Part shown: piece by piece, positions 15,625 through 23,792 of the stretch
Numbering within the stretch: the first letter of the stretch is position 1
How the letters are laid out: every line of letters begins with the position of its first letter
Virus record (IMG/VR): IMGVR_UViG_3300028590_000048
Location: 1-38,853 of that record
Source of the DNA: a virus
DNA: 38,853 nt
Reading direction: 5' to 3' (one strand)
Notes under the pieces: generated by a model
Databases searched by the model: none
Told to the model about the DNA's origin: nothing
Seen by the model: the letters and a program-made list of their open reading frames with translations, nothing else
Position numbers and translations under genes: made by a program

Positions 15625-16439
15625 CAGACCGGCGTCACCACGACCGCGCCGGACGGGGTCAGCGCCGCGCCGGTGGACGACAGGATGCCGGGCAGGGCGA
15701 TGGTGACGACGTAGTTGCCCGGCGTACCCGTGACATCCACGTTTCCGGCGCCGATGGTCGACAGCCCTTCGAGCGCGGTCTTCACCGCGCTGGTCGCCGC
15801 GTTGTAGGCGATGCCGCCCGCGGTCTGGCCGTTGAACGACAGCGGCCAGGTGCCACCGGTCGGGGAGCCGGTGATGGCCACGGTGAAGATGACCTGGAGC
15901 GGATTGAACGAGGTGAGCGGAATGAACGGCTCGAGGGCGAGGAGTTCGAACTCGAACCCGTCCAGGTCCTCACCGCCGAAGGTGCGCGGCGGCGGGGTGG
16001 TCAGCGTGACCCGCTTCGAATAGAAGGTCTGGCTGTCGTCCTCGTCGCGCAGCTGCAACAGCACGGCGAAGTCCTCGTCGTCTCCGGTGTTCCACTGGAA
16101 CACACCCGGGGACAGGACCGAGATCGACCCGCCTTGCAGCGCGGTGAGCACGGTCGCGGGCGAGTAGTCGACCGGGCGCATCTTCATACGTTCCTCGGTC
16201 GGCGACTTGATCACCTTGTACGGGGACTTGCGACGGTTCCACACCTTCTTCGGGTTGACGTCGCGGGTGGCGTTGACCTCGAACCCGGCTTCGATACCGC
16301 CGTAGGCGAGCCACGGGATACCGCTGGTGACAGGGTTCTCACCGAACGGGTCGGTCGGGATGCCGGTTCCGGCCGGGGCGCGGAATCCGTCACCGTCCAG
16401 CCAGATATAGGCCTTCTCGGGATTGGCATGATCGGACAC
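15624..16439 (-). CDS. Major tail protein with C-terminal Ig-like domain
   Basis: A 271-residue tail tube protein. Residues 1-175 are the tube domain (KAYIWLDGDGFRAPAGT, FGGEDLDGFEFELLALEPFI). Residues about 185-271 form a decoration domain with the pattern GTWPLSFNGQTAGGIAYNAATSAVKTALEGL...GAGNVDVTG...YVVTI, a repeat type often fused to tail proteins of actinobacteriophages. GTG 16439 is used because GGAGGCACATC precedes it. It polymerises around the tape measure into the tail tube. Confidence 0.92.
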   Translation of the reverse strand: MSDHANPEKAYIWLDGDGFRAPAGTGIPTDPFGENPVTSGIPWLAYGGIEAGFEVNATRDVNPKKVWNRRKSPYKVIKSPTEERMKMRPVDYSPATVLTALQGGSISVLSPGVFQWNTGDDEDFAVLLQLRDEDDSQTFYSKRVTLTTPPPRTFGGEDLDGFEFELLALEPFIPLTSFNPLQVIFTVAITGSPTGGTWPLSFNGQTAGGIAYNAATSAVKTALEGLSTIGAGNVDVTGTPGNYVVTIALPGILSSTGAALTPSGAVVVTPV

Positions 16440-16482
16440 GATGTGCCTCCAAACTTGATGTGCCCACGCGGGGCGGAATGGT

Positions 16483-16932
16483 TCAAGCGCGCGCGGCGCG
16501 CAGCTTCATCTCGACGCGAATCAGCGCGCGATACAGCGGCTGGTCCTTGCCACGGGTGGTGTCGATGTCGCAGATAGGGCCGTCGGTCCAGCGCGCATTC
16601 CACGCCGACCCACGGAACTCTTGAGCCTTGGCCCGACAGAGCAGGGTGCCCGCCATCGCGGCGATATCCCATGCGATCTCTTCGGGATCGGTGGTGCCGC
16701 CGAGGATTTCCAGTTTCGGCACCCATGCGTCGACCTGGATCAGCGGCTTGCGCAGCAGCGGGTCCGTGCCGACATTGCCCGGCGCGCGGATGGTGACGAA
16801 CGGGCCGGTGATCGGATCGGGCGCTTCGCGCGTCGTCACCGAGGATGCGGGCACGAGTGCCGTGAACTCTGCCTGCCCGATCAGGAACAGTCGTGCCGCG
16901 CCGGGAGCGAAGGGCACCGGACGGGTGGTCAA
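16483..16932 (-). CDS. Tail terminator-like protein
   Basis: A 149-residue protein in the tail terminator slot, between the HK97 gp10-like protein and major tail protein. Pattern FLIGQAEFTALVPASSVTT, then PFVTIRAPGN, then PLIQVDAWVP and a C-terminal helical part (AWDIAAMAGTLLCRAK) with ending YRALIRVEMKLRAARA, as in tail terminators that cap the tail tube and join it to the connector. The TTG at 16932 overlaps the upstream stop (TTGA); a GTG at 16917 is an alternative start. Family assignment rests on layout and segment order. Confidence 0.78.
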   Translation of the reverse strand: MTTRPVPFAPGAARLFLIGQAEFTALVPASSVTTREAPDPITGPFVTIRAPGNVGTDPLLRKPLIQVDAWVPKLEILGGTTDPEEIAWDIAAMAGTLLCRAKAQEFRGSAWNARWTDGPICDIDTTRGKDQPLYRALIRVEMKLRAARA

Positions 16933-17285
16933 TCCGCACCGAGCCCGGTGTTGTGACGGAACGCGCCTTCTTGGTTGTACTGACCGAGGATGCGGGAGGC
17001 GTCGGACAATATCGCGTGCGCCGGGGTGTCGATCGTGCCGAATTCCTTCATGAACGCCAGCGGGTCGTTGTCGACGAGGAACACCTTGTCGCCCTCGACC
17101 TCGACGTCCACACCGTCGCGGTAGGCACCGGAAACCACGGGGGCGATCTGGCGTGCCTTCGCGGCGGCCTTCTTCGCCATCGTGATCCGATCCGGCGTCG
17201 ACCCGGCCCGCGCCTCGCGGTAGGTCTGGCCTTCGAAGATCTCCAGCCGCGCGCGGCCGCCGGATACCTCGTTCGCCGATGCCAT
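16929..17285 (-). CDS. HK97 gp10-like head-tail connector protein
   Basis: A 118-residue protein with the pattern of the HK97 gp10 family: helical start, MAKKAAAKARQIAPVVSGAYRDGV (the AP-x-x-S-G-x-Y-R step), a beta hairpin, FMKEFGTIDTPAHAIL (the conserved E-x-G-T...H/P), and a C-terminal helix. Such proteins sit at the neck of siphovirus particles. ATG 17285 shares a base with the upstream stop (TGATG). Confidence 0.85.
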   Translation of the reverse strand: MASANEVSGGRARLEIFEGQTYREARAGSTPDRITMAKKAAAKARQIAPVVSGAYRDGVDVEVEGDKVFLVDNDPLAFMKEFGTIDTPAHAILSDASRILGQYNQEGAFRHNTGLGAD

Positions 17286-17533
17286 CAGCTCGGCGATTCC
17301 TCAGCGGATCTACCGGTCGCACGGGGACGCGGAGCCTTTTTGTCAGCCGGTGCCGTATCGACGGGCGGAACGAAATCCGGCACGTCGCCGAGCGCCTGAC
17401 TGTGCGCGCCGTCGCTGTCCGGGCTGTGGTCCGGCGTCTCCGGCTCACGCTCGGTGCGCTTGAGGTACGCCTTCGAATGTTCGTCGGCGTACTGACGGAC
17501 GCCGTCCTTGTCGATCCAGGATTTGATCGCCAT
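17285..17533 (-). CDS. Small charged neck-region protein, 82 aa
   Basis: Not assigned to a family. A compact N-terminus (IKSWIDKDGVRQYADEHSKAYLKR) is followed by a disordered Pro/Asp/Ala-rich tail. ATG 17533 has GGAG 5 nt upstream and lies 2 nt after the stop of the head-tail stopper. Small proteins with a similar N-terminus occur in this slot in actinophages and are usually left hypothetical. A role in neck assembly is inferred only from position. Confidence 0.7.
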   Translation of the reverse strand: MAIKSWIDKDGVRQYADEHSKAYLKRTEREPETPDHSPDSDGAHSQALGDVPDFVPPVDTAPADKKAPRPRATGRSAEESPS

Positions 17534-17535
17534 GA

Positions 17536-17928
17536 TCACTCCTTCATGTCGCTGGAATGCCGCACGATCGCGGCGATGTAGGCGGGGCGCCGGGAGCCGA
17601 TCGCGGGCCGCCGGACGCGGGGGGTGCCTTGCACGGTGACCGTGTCGCCCACCTGGAGCAGGTCGGACACTTCGGCAGGGCCGTCGAACCGCCAGACATC
17701 GCGTCGGCCGGTTCCGCCCGGAAGGCCGGGCATGAGCAGCAGGGTCAGACGTTGCGAGGCGTGACCGTCCTCGAACTCCTCGGCCTGCTCGGCTACGAGG
17801 TCCCGTTTCTGTAGCAGTCCCCGCCACGGCACCAGAACCGGATCGCCCGGAATCTGGTTGCCGGTCAGCGGGTCTCGGGTCGTCGGGCCGGGGCGCACGC
17901 GCGTCCACTGCTCGGGCAGACGGTTCAT
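17536..17928 (-). CDS. Head-tail stopper protein
   Basis: A 130-residue beta-rich protein in the stopper slot: RVRPGPTTRDPLTGNQIPGDPVLVPWRG, VLVPW and a middle barrel strand ending LQVGDTVTVQGTPRVRR, the SH3-like barrel pattern of stoppers such as SPP1 gp16/HK97-type neck proteins. It closes the connector after DNA packaging and gives the docking site for the tail. ATG 17928 overlaps the upstream stop by 4 nt (ATGA). Confidence 0.75.
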   Translation of the reverse strand: MNRLPEQWTRVRPGPTTRDPLTGNQIPGDPVLVPWRGLLQKRDLVAEQAEEFEDGHASQRLTLLLMPGLPGGTGRRDVWRFDGPAEVSDLLQVGDTVTVQGTPRVRRPAIGSRRPAYIAAIVRHSSDMKE

Positions 17929-18317
17929 GCGGGCCCGATACGGATAGTGAATGCGTCACCCGTTTCTGGAGTGTCGATCAGGTCTTCGACATCGGCGGCG
18001 GAGACGTACACCAGCGGTCGCCCGGAATCGCTCACGGGCTCGTACTCGGTGGACCATTCCGGGTATTCGGTGCGTCGCACACCGATGCCCCGCTCGATGA
18101 CGGTGAGGGCGCGCAGCACGATCTCCGCGCCGATGCCCGCGACCAGTTCCGGATCGAGTGCGCCGGAGGCGATCCGGTCATCGATCTTGGAGACCTTGTT
18201 CCGGATCTTGGCCGACGCGATCGTGATGAGCTTGTTCACTCGCGCGAGATCGCCGTCGGTGTAGGTCACACCGGACAACCCCTCGACGTCGGTGTGATCA
18301 AACAGCGGGGTTGCCAT
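17925..18317 (-). CDS. Head-tail adaptor protein
   Basis: A 130-residue mostly helical protein following the capsid genes. DLARVNKLITIASAKIRNKV and GIGAEIVLRALTVIERGIG give the helical bundle expected for adaptors that bind the portal; the end returns to short strands with YEPVSDSGRPLVYVSA. ATG 18317 is chosen since the sequence further upstream is the coding region of the previous gene in another frame (20-nt overlap); the ribosome-binding site is weak. Confidence 0.78.
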   Translation of the reverse strand: MATPLFDHTDVEGLSGVTYTDGDLARVNKLITIASAKIRNKVSKIDDRIASGALDPELVAGIGAEIVLRALTVIERGIGVRRTEYPEWSTEYEPVSDSGRPLVYVSAADVEDLIDTPETGDAFTIRIGPA

Positions 18318-18600
18318 CGCCTGCTTCGGCAGCCTTGATCGCGACCAAGACGTCGGCCTTCTTCGTCGCCTCGCCCAGATCGATTTCGTGATCCTTGGCG
18401 TAGGCCACCAACTGCGGGACCGTCCACGCCTCGGACGGCGACCCATCCGGCTCCGCCTCTTCCTCGGGCTTGGCCCAGGCGTCCGGGTTGGTGATCTGCT
18501 TGGCGTAGCGCTCCGGCACGACATCGTCCGGACCGAACACCTTCGACGTGCCGTCGGGCTCGTGGACGTGCACGAACCCGGCGAGCTTGCGCGCGGCCAT
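18298..18600 (-). CDS. HeH/SAP-like small protein behind the capsid gene
   Basis: A 100-residue protein. N-terminus with beta strands (AGFVHVHEPDGTSKVFGPDDVVP), then an acidic linker, then residues about 60-92 WTVPQLVAYAKDHEIDLGEATKKADVLVAI, which fits a HeH/SAP-type helix-extension-helix nucleic-acid-binding motif. Such short proteins often follow capsid genes in actinophages; a role in DNA contact at the head or neck is possible. ATG 18600 shares a base with the capsid stop (TGATG). Confidence 0.78.
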   Translation of the reverse strand: MAARKLAGFVHVHEPDGTSKVFGPDDVVPERYAKQITNPDAWAKPEEEAEPDGSPSEAWTVPQLVAYAKDHEIDLGEATKKADVLVAIKAAEAGDGNPAV

Positions 18601-19628
18601 CAGGACAGCACCGTCGCGACCATGGTCGCGTTCGCGTTGAGCAGCAACGGCAGGCCGATGCCGCTGGCCTTGGTCCAGCGCTGGGTGGCGTCGGGGGTGA
18701 TGAACGAACCCACCACGATGCCCGGCGCCTCGGTCGCATCGATCCCGTACAGCGGTTCCAGCGCTTCCGCGGTGGTGCCCCACTCGGTCTGGCCGAGTTT
18801 GGACGCGCCGATATAGAGGATCTTGTTGTCCGGGAACAGCCGGGTCGCTGTGCCGGTGTAGTCCTCCACCTGGGCGTCGAAGATCTCGAACGGCGGATGA
18901 CCGAACGCCGTGAACAGTGCGTTCACCGCGTCCATGGTGACGATGCCCGGCACGGTGCCGACGGGCGCGGCGGCCGCGCGGACCTTGTCGTTGCGCATCA
19001 GCGCGCTCATCACTCGACGGGAGGTGATCGCCCGCACCGGATTACCGGACTGGGTGACCCGGAAGGTGGAGAACCACGACTCCTGATCGATGAACGGATC
19101 CGCCGCCGAGCCGCCCGTGACGGACCACAGGGTGCTCGCGGTGACGGAGTGGCCGGCCAGCCGCAGGAAGTCCGCCTCGAGTTCGAGGTTGTTCTCCGCG
19201 AGGGTGACCTTGCCGGTCATCAGAACCTGCGCCTTGGCCATGATGAGGCGGGTACGGATGGCCTGCGCGAGTTCGACCGCGTCGTTGAGGATGACGTCGC
19301 GGATCGCGTTGTCGGCCCTGCGCAGGCGCAGCCGGTCGTACTCGCCGAGCAGCCGCTTCTCGGACAGCGGAGGGAGTTCGCCGTTGATCCGTGCGATTCC
19401 CTTGCGGCCCGAGATCTGCGCCTCGGTGTCCCATGCCCGGAACTGACCCGCCCGGCGCAGACCGCGCTGGGTGATGTTGGCCCGGAACTCGATGTCATCG
19501 CTGAGGACATCGGGCAGGAGATCATCGACCAACTGCAGGTCGTTGATCGGGTTGTCCGCCAACGCTTCCCGGACATAGCCGGTCAGCTCGGGCGGGGTGA
19601 TGTAATCCGAGTTCACTACGAGTGCCAT
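18600..19628 (-). CDS. Major capsid protein, lambda gpE type
   Basis: A 342-residue capsid protein of the phage major capsid protein E family: N-terminus ITPPELTGYVREAL, then RAGQFRAWDTEAQISGRKG and GELPPLSEKRLLGEYDRLRLRR, and C-terminal PDNKILYIGASKLGQTEWGTTAEAL. These features, the length and the position behind scaffold and decoration genes all agree. It forms the HK97-fold shell. ATG 19628 has GAGGAGGTG 8 nt upstream, the strong site expected for the most abundant virion protein. Confidence 0.95.
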   Translation of the reverse strand: MALVVNSDYITPPELTGYVREALADNPINDLQLVDDLLPDVLSDDIEFRANITQRGLRRAGQFRAWDTEAQISGRKGIARINGELPPLSEKRLLGEYDRLRLRRADNAIRDVILNDAVELAQAIRTRLIMAKAQVLMTGKVTLAENNLELEADFLRLAGHSVTASTLWSVTGGSAADPFIDQESWFSTFRVTQSGNPVRAITSRRVMSALMRNDKVRAAAAPVGTVPGIVTMDAVNALFTAFGHPPFEIFDAQVEDYTGTATRLFPDNKILYIGASKLGQTEWGTTAEALEPLYGIDATEAPGIVVGSFITPDATQRWTKASGIGLPLLLNANATMVATVLS

Positions 19629-19643
19629 GGGTTACACCTCCTC

Positions 19644-20021
19644 TCAGAAGTAGCTGATGGCCTTGGCCGTGGCCTGGCCTGCAGCGTTGACGGAGTGCGG
19701 CAACTTCGCGGTCTTCACCGCGCCGTGCCACAGCAGGGCGGCGGCGACCTTGGTCGCGCCGGTCTTGATCTTCACGGCGGTGAAGAGGTGTCCGGCGATC
19801 ACCGCGGCGGACTCGTCGCCGTTGGTCCACAGCCCGTATTTGCCGGAGCCGAGCTTCTTGAGCGCGAATCCACTGGGCAGGTAGCCGTTCGGATAGTGGG
19901 TGCCTGCGGTGAACGTGGTCAGGTCGATGGTGATCGTCCTGCACCGATCGGTGCCCTCGGCGCTGGCCAACCAGTCCTGGTTGTCTACGCCGAAAGTCTC
20001 GGTCGTTACGGAGATGTCCAT
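19644..20021 (-). CDS. Head decoration protein, lambda gpD-like
   Basis: A 125-residue beta-rich protein just before the gpE-type capsid gene, the usual place for capsid decoration proteins. Segments TITIDLTTFTAGTHYPNGYLPSG and ESAAVIAGHLFTAVKIK fit the gpD/HDPD family, which trimerises on the capsid surface and stabilises it after expansion. ATG 20021 follows GAAGGAGGGGAGAC. The start of the protein (DISVTTETFGVDNQDWL) is also typical. Confidence 0.88.
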   Translation of the reverse strand: MDISVTTETFGVDNQDWLASAEGTDRCRTITIDLTTFTAGTHYPNGYLPSGFALKKLGSGKYGLWTNGDESAAVIAGHLFTAVKIKTGATKVAAALLWHGAVKTAKLPHSVNAAGQATAKAISYF

Positions 20022-20057
20022 GTCTCCCCTCCTTCGTTGGGGATAGGTGGTGACGTG

Positions 20058-20660
20058 CTATTTCTTGCGAGACGCGTAGAGCGCCTTGCCCGCGGCCATC
20101 GATCCGCCCTTGTCGGACTCGCCGCCGCCTTGGCGTCGGTCGGGCTTCGGGGTGGGCGGAGCCGGAGGTGTTGCCGGGTCGACAGGCGCCGCGCCGGGCA
20201 TCTGCGTCTTCAGCACCTCGGCGTCGGCGAGCAGCTCGTCGAGCGTGCTGCCGTTGAGTCGGGCGGCCAGAGACAGTGACAGGCCGGCTTGCTCGGCCGC
20301 CTCGTATCGGAGTGCCTTCGCGGCGTCCTTTTCGAGTGCGGCGATCCGCTCGGCCGTCTTGTCGGCTTCGGACTTCTGAGCGTCCTCGAACGCTCGAACC
20401 TTGGCCTCGGCGGCGTCCTTCGCCTTCTCTGCTGCCGCGGCGCGCCGACGTTCCGCTTCCAGCGCCTTTTTGCCGCCCTCGCCGAGGGGTTCGTCGCCGG
20501 GCGCGATTGCCGGGTTGGCCGGGTTCGGCGGCGTGGCCGGGTCGGTGGTGGGAGGGTCGCCCTCCGCTGCTCCACAGATCGACCAGATCGGTGCACCGTT
20601 GCGGCGTATGCCGATCGCGGTGCCGAAGATCGGATGCTCGGGCAGGCTCGCTGTTTTCAC
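20058..20660 (-). CDS. Capsid scaffolding protein
   Basis: A 200-residue protein with a short N-terminal motif (GTAIGIRRNGAPIWSICGA) that I know from scaffolds of actinophages, a Pro-rich linker, a long charged coiled coil (about residues 65-140, rich in Ala, Glu, Lys) and a basic C-terminus (ending YASRKK) suited to binding capsid subunits. It lies between the MuF-like and decoration genes. The GTG at 20660 is preferred to the ATG at 20675 because GGAGG is spaced 8 nt before the GTG, while nothing precedes the ATG. It guides prohead assembly and is removed before packaging. Confidence 0.85.
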   Translation of the reverse strand: MKTASLPEHPIFGTAIGIRRNGAPIWSICGAAEGDPPTTDPATPPNPANPAIAPGDEPLGEGGKKALEAERRRAAAAEKAKDAAEAKVRAFEDAQKSEADKTAERIAALEKDAAKALRYEAAEQAGLSLSLAARLNGSTLDELLADAEVLKTQMPGAAPVDPATPPAPPTPKPDRRQGGGESDKGGSMAAGKALYASRKK

Positions 20661-20725
20661 TCGGATGTCCTCCATCGCGGGGGATAACTCCGCTGGGCCT
20701 CGCGCCGAGCGGGGGTCTGGGAGGG

Positions 20726-21706
20726 CTACGCGATGTAGCCGTATTTGCGGAGCAACTCGATAGCTTCCGCGCGGTTGGCGGCGATCTCGTAGATCGCTTC
20801 CGGCATGAGGCGGGGCGTCGGCTTCGCGCCGCGCATCCGGCGTCCGGCGTGGCCGCGGCGAGTGGTGCCCTCGGTGGTGGTCAGCCCGTACTCCTCGGTG
20901 CGCTGCGCACGGGCCCCCAAGCGCACGCCGTCGCGGACGATGCCGCCCGCGATAGTCAGGCCACGGCGGGCGTTGACAACCTGGCCGATATCGGCGCCGT
21001 CTCGGATCGCCTGTGCGCCAGCGACGGTGAACGCCCGGCGCTGCTCGGCCTCGGTCAGGGACTCGAAGTACGCCTTCGGGTCGGTGGTCTTGTCGCCCGC
21101 GCGGTCCTCGCGCGAGGGGATGTGCTTGCAGTTGCAGCCGGGGTGGCGGCGGAACCCGTTGGACCAGTGGTAGTAGCGGCCCGCGAGGATCACGCACCGC
21201 GAGCACGACGGCGGGACGAGCATCCGGACGTATCCGACACCGAGGCGGGATGTGATCCCTACGCCGGTGGCAGCGCGGCCGGCGTCGGCGAACTCGTTCT
21301 GGATGACGCGGCGCACCTCGAGCCCGGCCGCCTGCCACGCCTGATATGCGGGCATCCCCTCGGCGATCCGGGCCCGCGCGCCGATCACACTCTGTGCGAG
21401 CAGACCGTCGATGGTGCGCCCGTCGGCGGTCACACCGACCAGGCGTGCCGGATTCGGTTCGGCCACCTTCGGTGCCTTGATGTTCTGCTCATCGAGGGCG
21501 TCGCCCACATAGCGGTCCGCACCGCGCACCGCCGCGGTCTGCCCGCCCTCGACGGTTCGGACGAGGCGGTCGACGTTGCGGGCGAACCAGGCGTCGAAGT
21601 CTTTCGGCGGCGTGCTGGCCCACTGCTTGGCGATCTCCTCGATCGCATCCACTGAGGCTCGCCGCTGCGCCTGGTCGAACTCGACTGCGGATTGCAGCTG
21701 CGCCAT
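20726..21706 (-). CDS. MuF-like minor head protein
   Basis: A 326-residue protein after the portal. N-terminal two-thirds are helical; at about residues 168-193 there is a Cys/His cluster CSRCVILAGRYYHW and HPGCNCKH (Cys168, Cys171, His188, Cys191, Cys193), the hallmark of the MuF/VG15 domain found next to portals. It is a minor capsid component likely co-packaged inside the head. The C-terminal 120 residues are basic and Arg-rich. ATG 21706 lies 3 nt after the portal stop. Confidence 0.9.
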   Translation of the reverse strand: MAQLQSAVEFDQAQRRASVDAIEEIAKQWASTPPKDFDAWFARNVDRLVRTVEGGQTAAVRGADRYVGDALDEQNIKAPKVAEPNPARLVGVTADGRTIDGLLAQSVIGARARIAEGMPAYQAWQAAGLEVRRVIQNEFADAGRAATGVGITSRLGVGYVRMLVPPSCSRCVILAGRYYHWSNGFRRHPGCNCKHIPSREDRAGDKTTDPKAYFESLTEAEQRRAFTVAGAQAIRDGADIGQVVNARRGLTIAGGIVRDGVRLGARAQRTEEYGLTTTEGTTRRGHAGRRMRGAKPTPRLMPEAIYEIAANRAEAIELLRKYGYIA

Positions 21707-21709
21707 CGG

Positions 21710-23158
21710 TTACGCGTTGAGGTCGACGCCGGGGAGCGCGTCGCCCGTTGGCTCGGGCTGGGATTGATCGGCGGCCAACTGCTGCTGGATGCGCGCCTGC
21801 TCGTTCGCGATGCGGTTGATCTCGGGTTCTTCCTGCTCCGCGAAGTACTTCCGCTCGCGCGCCTTGCGCGGCTCGTCCCAACCCATCTCGTCCCAGGAGC
21901 CCTCACGCGACAGCACGGGAGTGCCGCCGTTGAGTTTCTGGATCGCGTCGGCCTCTTCGGCTTTCGTCGGGGTCGCGGGATTGACCCACTCCACCGCTAT
22001 CGGCTCGCGCGCGTCCGGCCATTTGCCGGTGCGGAATCGCTGGTAGATGGCCATGGTCCAACTGAGGGCGTCCCCGAGGTGCTCGTTGGATTCCTCAACG
22101 TTGGTGATGACCCGGGATTCGTCGGCCCGGATCGAGCCCTCGGTGGCCGGATTGGCGGTGCTCTTACCGAAGTAGCGGAACGGTAGGCCGGTCACCGAGG
22201 AGGCGAGTTCGCCGTACAGCCGCACCGTGTCGTGGAAGTTCCGCAGGTCGGTCGCCGAGAACTGGCCGAGCGCGGCGTCTTTCGGACCCTTCTGGCTGGC
22301 CCAGATCGCCTGGTAATAGGACTGCCAGACCGGCAGCTGGTTGCCGTCCTTGTCGACAAAATCGCCCTTGGAGACGCCGAGCGCCCAGCGCGGCGGGACA
22401 GCGTGAGTTTCGACACCGAGTGCCATATTGGTCAGCGTCCGGGCGCACGCGTCGGTGATGCCCATGATGTCGGCCATCTCGGAGCCTCCACCCCACTGCC
22501 CCAATCGCTGGCCGTTCAGCGTCATGACGACGGGCAACCGACCGAGTTTGTGCTCGTCGATACCGGTGTCGTTACCGACAGCGTCGATCTCCCAACCGCC
22601 GCGCCCGGCGACGATCTGGAGGGTCTTGTCCGGCAGCAGCAGCGTGCCGACCCGCTCGCCGTTGTCGTCACGAAACTGACGCAGCACTGCGGCGAGACGC
22701 CGTCGTCGACGGTCTACCAGAACCGAGATCTCGCGCGGGGATTCGGCGGTGATCAGCGGGTGGTCGGGATCTTCCTCATTCGCACCGACCACAAGGAAGC
22801 AGCGGCCGAATACGCGGTTCTCCTTCGCCAATAGCGGCACCTGGGAGTTCAGGTTGTTGGCGGTGAACGCCTCGCGCATCTCGGTGTCGATGCCACCTTC
22901 CTGGCCAGGCCGGAAGATCGCCTTCAGCTTCTGCCGTCGCGCGAGTTCGTTCACGTACATCCGCGGCCAGTTAGCCACCAGCTCGAATATCCGAAGATCT
23001 TCCGGCACTGCCAGGCCCATGTGCTTGAGTCGCTGCGCGCCTTCGAAGTAGGCGTCCAGGCGCTTGTCGTTCTGCTCGGTCTTGTGATGCTTGGCGTTGA
23101 GCTTGCCGACGATATCCCGATCATCATCGTCGAGTTTGGTGCGCAGAATGACGGCCAC
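21710..23158 (-). CDS. Portal protein, SPP1 Gp6-like
   Basis: A 482-residue portal. Characteristic regions include FELVANWPRMYVNELARRQ, LLAKENRVFGRCFLVVG, a central region WGGGSEMADIMGITDACARTLTN that fits the portal crown/stem, and TGLPFRYFGKSTANPATEGSIRADE. It forms the dodecameric ring at one vertex, used for DNA entry and exit. GTG 23158 has AGGAGGTGACC upstream; a GTG two codons earlier is too near the ribosome-binding site. The C-terminal Gln/Ala-rich tail is probably disordered. Confidence 0.95.
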   Translation of the reverse strand: MAVILRTKLDDDDRDIVGKLNAKHHKTEQNDKRLDAYFEGAQRLKHMGLAVPEDLRIFELVANWPRMYVNELARRQKLKAIFRPGQEGGIDTEMREAFTANNLNSQVPLLAKENRVFGRCFLVVGANEEDPDHPLITAESPREISVLVDRRRRRLAAVLRQFRDDNGERVGTLLLPDKTLQIVAGRGGWEIDAVGNDTGIDEHKLGRLPVVMTLNGQRLGQWGGGSEMADIMGITDACARTLTNMALGVETHAVPPRWALGVSKGDFVDKDGNQLPVWQSYYQAIWASQKGPKDAALGQFSATDLRNFHDTVRLYGELASSVTGLPFRYFGKSTANPATEGSIRADESRVITNVEESNEHLGDALSWTMAIYQRFRTGKWPDAREPIAVEWVNPATPTKAEEADAIQKLNGGTPVLSREGSWDEMGWDEPRKARERKYFAEQEEPEINRIANEQARIQQQLAADQSQPEPTGDALPGVDLNA

Positions 23159-23168
23159 GGTCACCTCC

Positions 23169-23792
23169 TCAGCTGAAACAGAACATTCGACCGTCCACGT
23201 CGTCCCAGCCCGCCTCGCGCATATCCGACGCGGCTTCGTGGGACAGGATGGACGCGATCGTGACGTCGATCTTCTGGTGGTCCGTTGGCTTGCCGAGGAC
23301 GTACTTGTCGCCCGGCTTCGGTACTTTCCGGCAGTTGGCCATGTGCTGCTCTGCGATCGGGCACCCGTCTTGGGTGATCCGGGTCCGCAGGTCGATCTCG
23401 AATCGGCGGATCGCGGCGTACATCGGCACGATCCGGTTCGTGGCCCATTCGAAGATGTGCTCCTCGCCGTACTCCTGCGCCCATTCCCCGCCCTCGGTGC
23501 GCCAGTCCTGCGGGTCGAAGTACAGGCGCGCGCATGAGTAGAAGGTGAAGATGTGGCTGATCGCGGCGTGGACTTCCCCGCGGGGGATCTGGCCATTGAA
23601 TTCGGCGGGATCCCAGATGGCCGGTCGGCGGTCGGGACCGTACCGCGGAGTGAACTGGAACCCGGCGCGGGTCTCGCAGCGCAGCGCTGACCAGTCGTTG
23701 TTCTCGCTGCCGTCGAACCCCGCGCAGATCGCGGTGTCCTTCGGCGGGTTAGGAAGCCACAGTTTCGGCATATCGGCTGTCCCACAGTCCAT
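23169..23792 (-). CDS. terL: Terminase large subunit, nuclease part
   Basis: A 207-residue reading frame carrying the RNase H-fold nuclease of TerL: ICAGFDGSENNDWSAL (first acidic residue, Asp27), RLYFDPQDW (second), and HQKIDVTIASILSHEA (third). It overlaps the ATPase frame by 44 nt and lies in the +1 frame to it. ATG 23792 and ATG 23771 are possible starts, but neither has a ribosome-binding site, and the coding match to TerL proteins begins only around residue 15 (NPPKDTAICAGFDG). So it is either produced by +1 frameshifting on the ATPase mRNA or by coupled reinitiation. It cuts concatemers at packaging. Confidence 0.85.
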   Translation of the reverse strand: MDCGTADMPKLWLPNPPKDTAICAGFDGSENNDWSALRCETRAGFQFTPRYGPDRRPAIWDPAEFNGQIPRGEVHAAISHIFTFYSCARLYFDPQDWRTEGGEWAQEYGEEHIFEWATNRIVPMYAAIRRFEIDLRTRITQDGCPIAEQHMANCRKVPKPGDKYVLGKPTDHQKIDVTIASILSHEAASDMREAGWDDVDGRMFCFS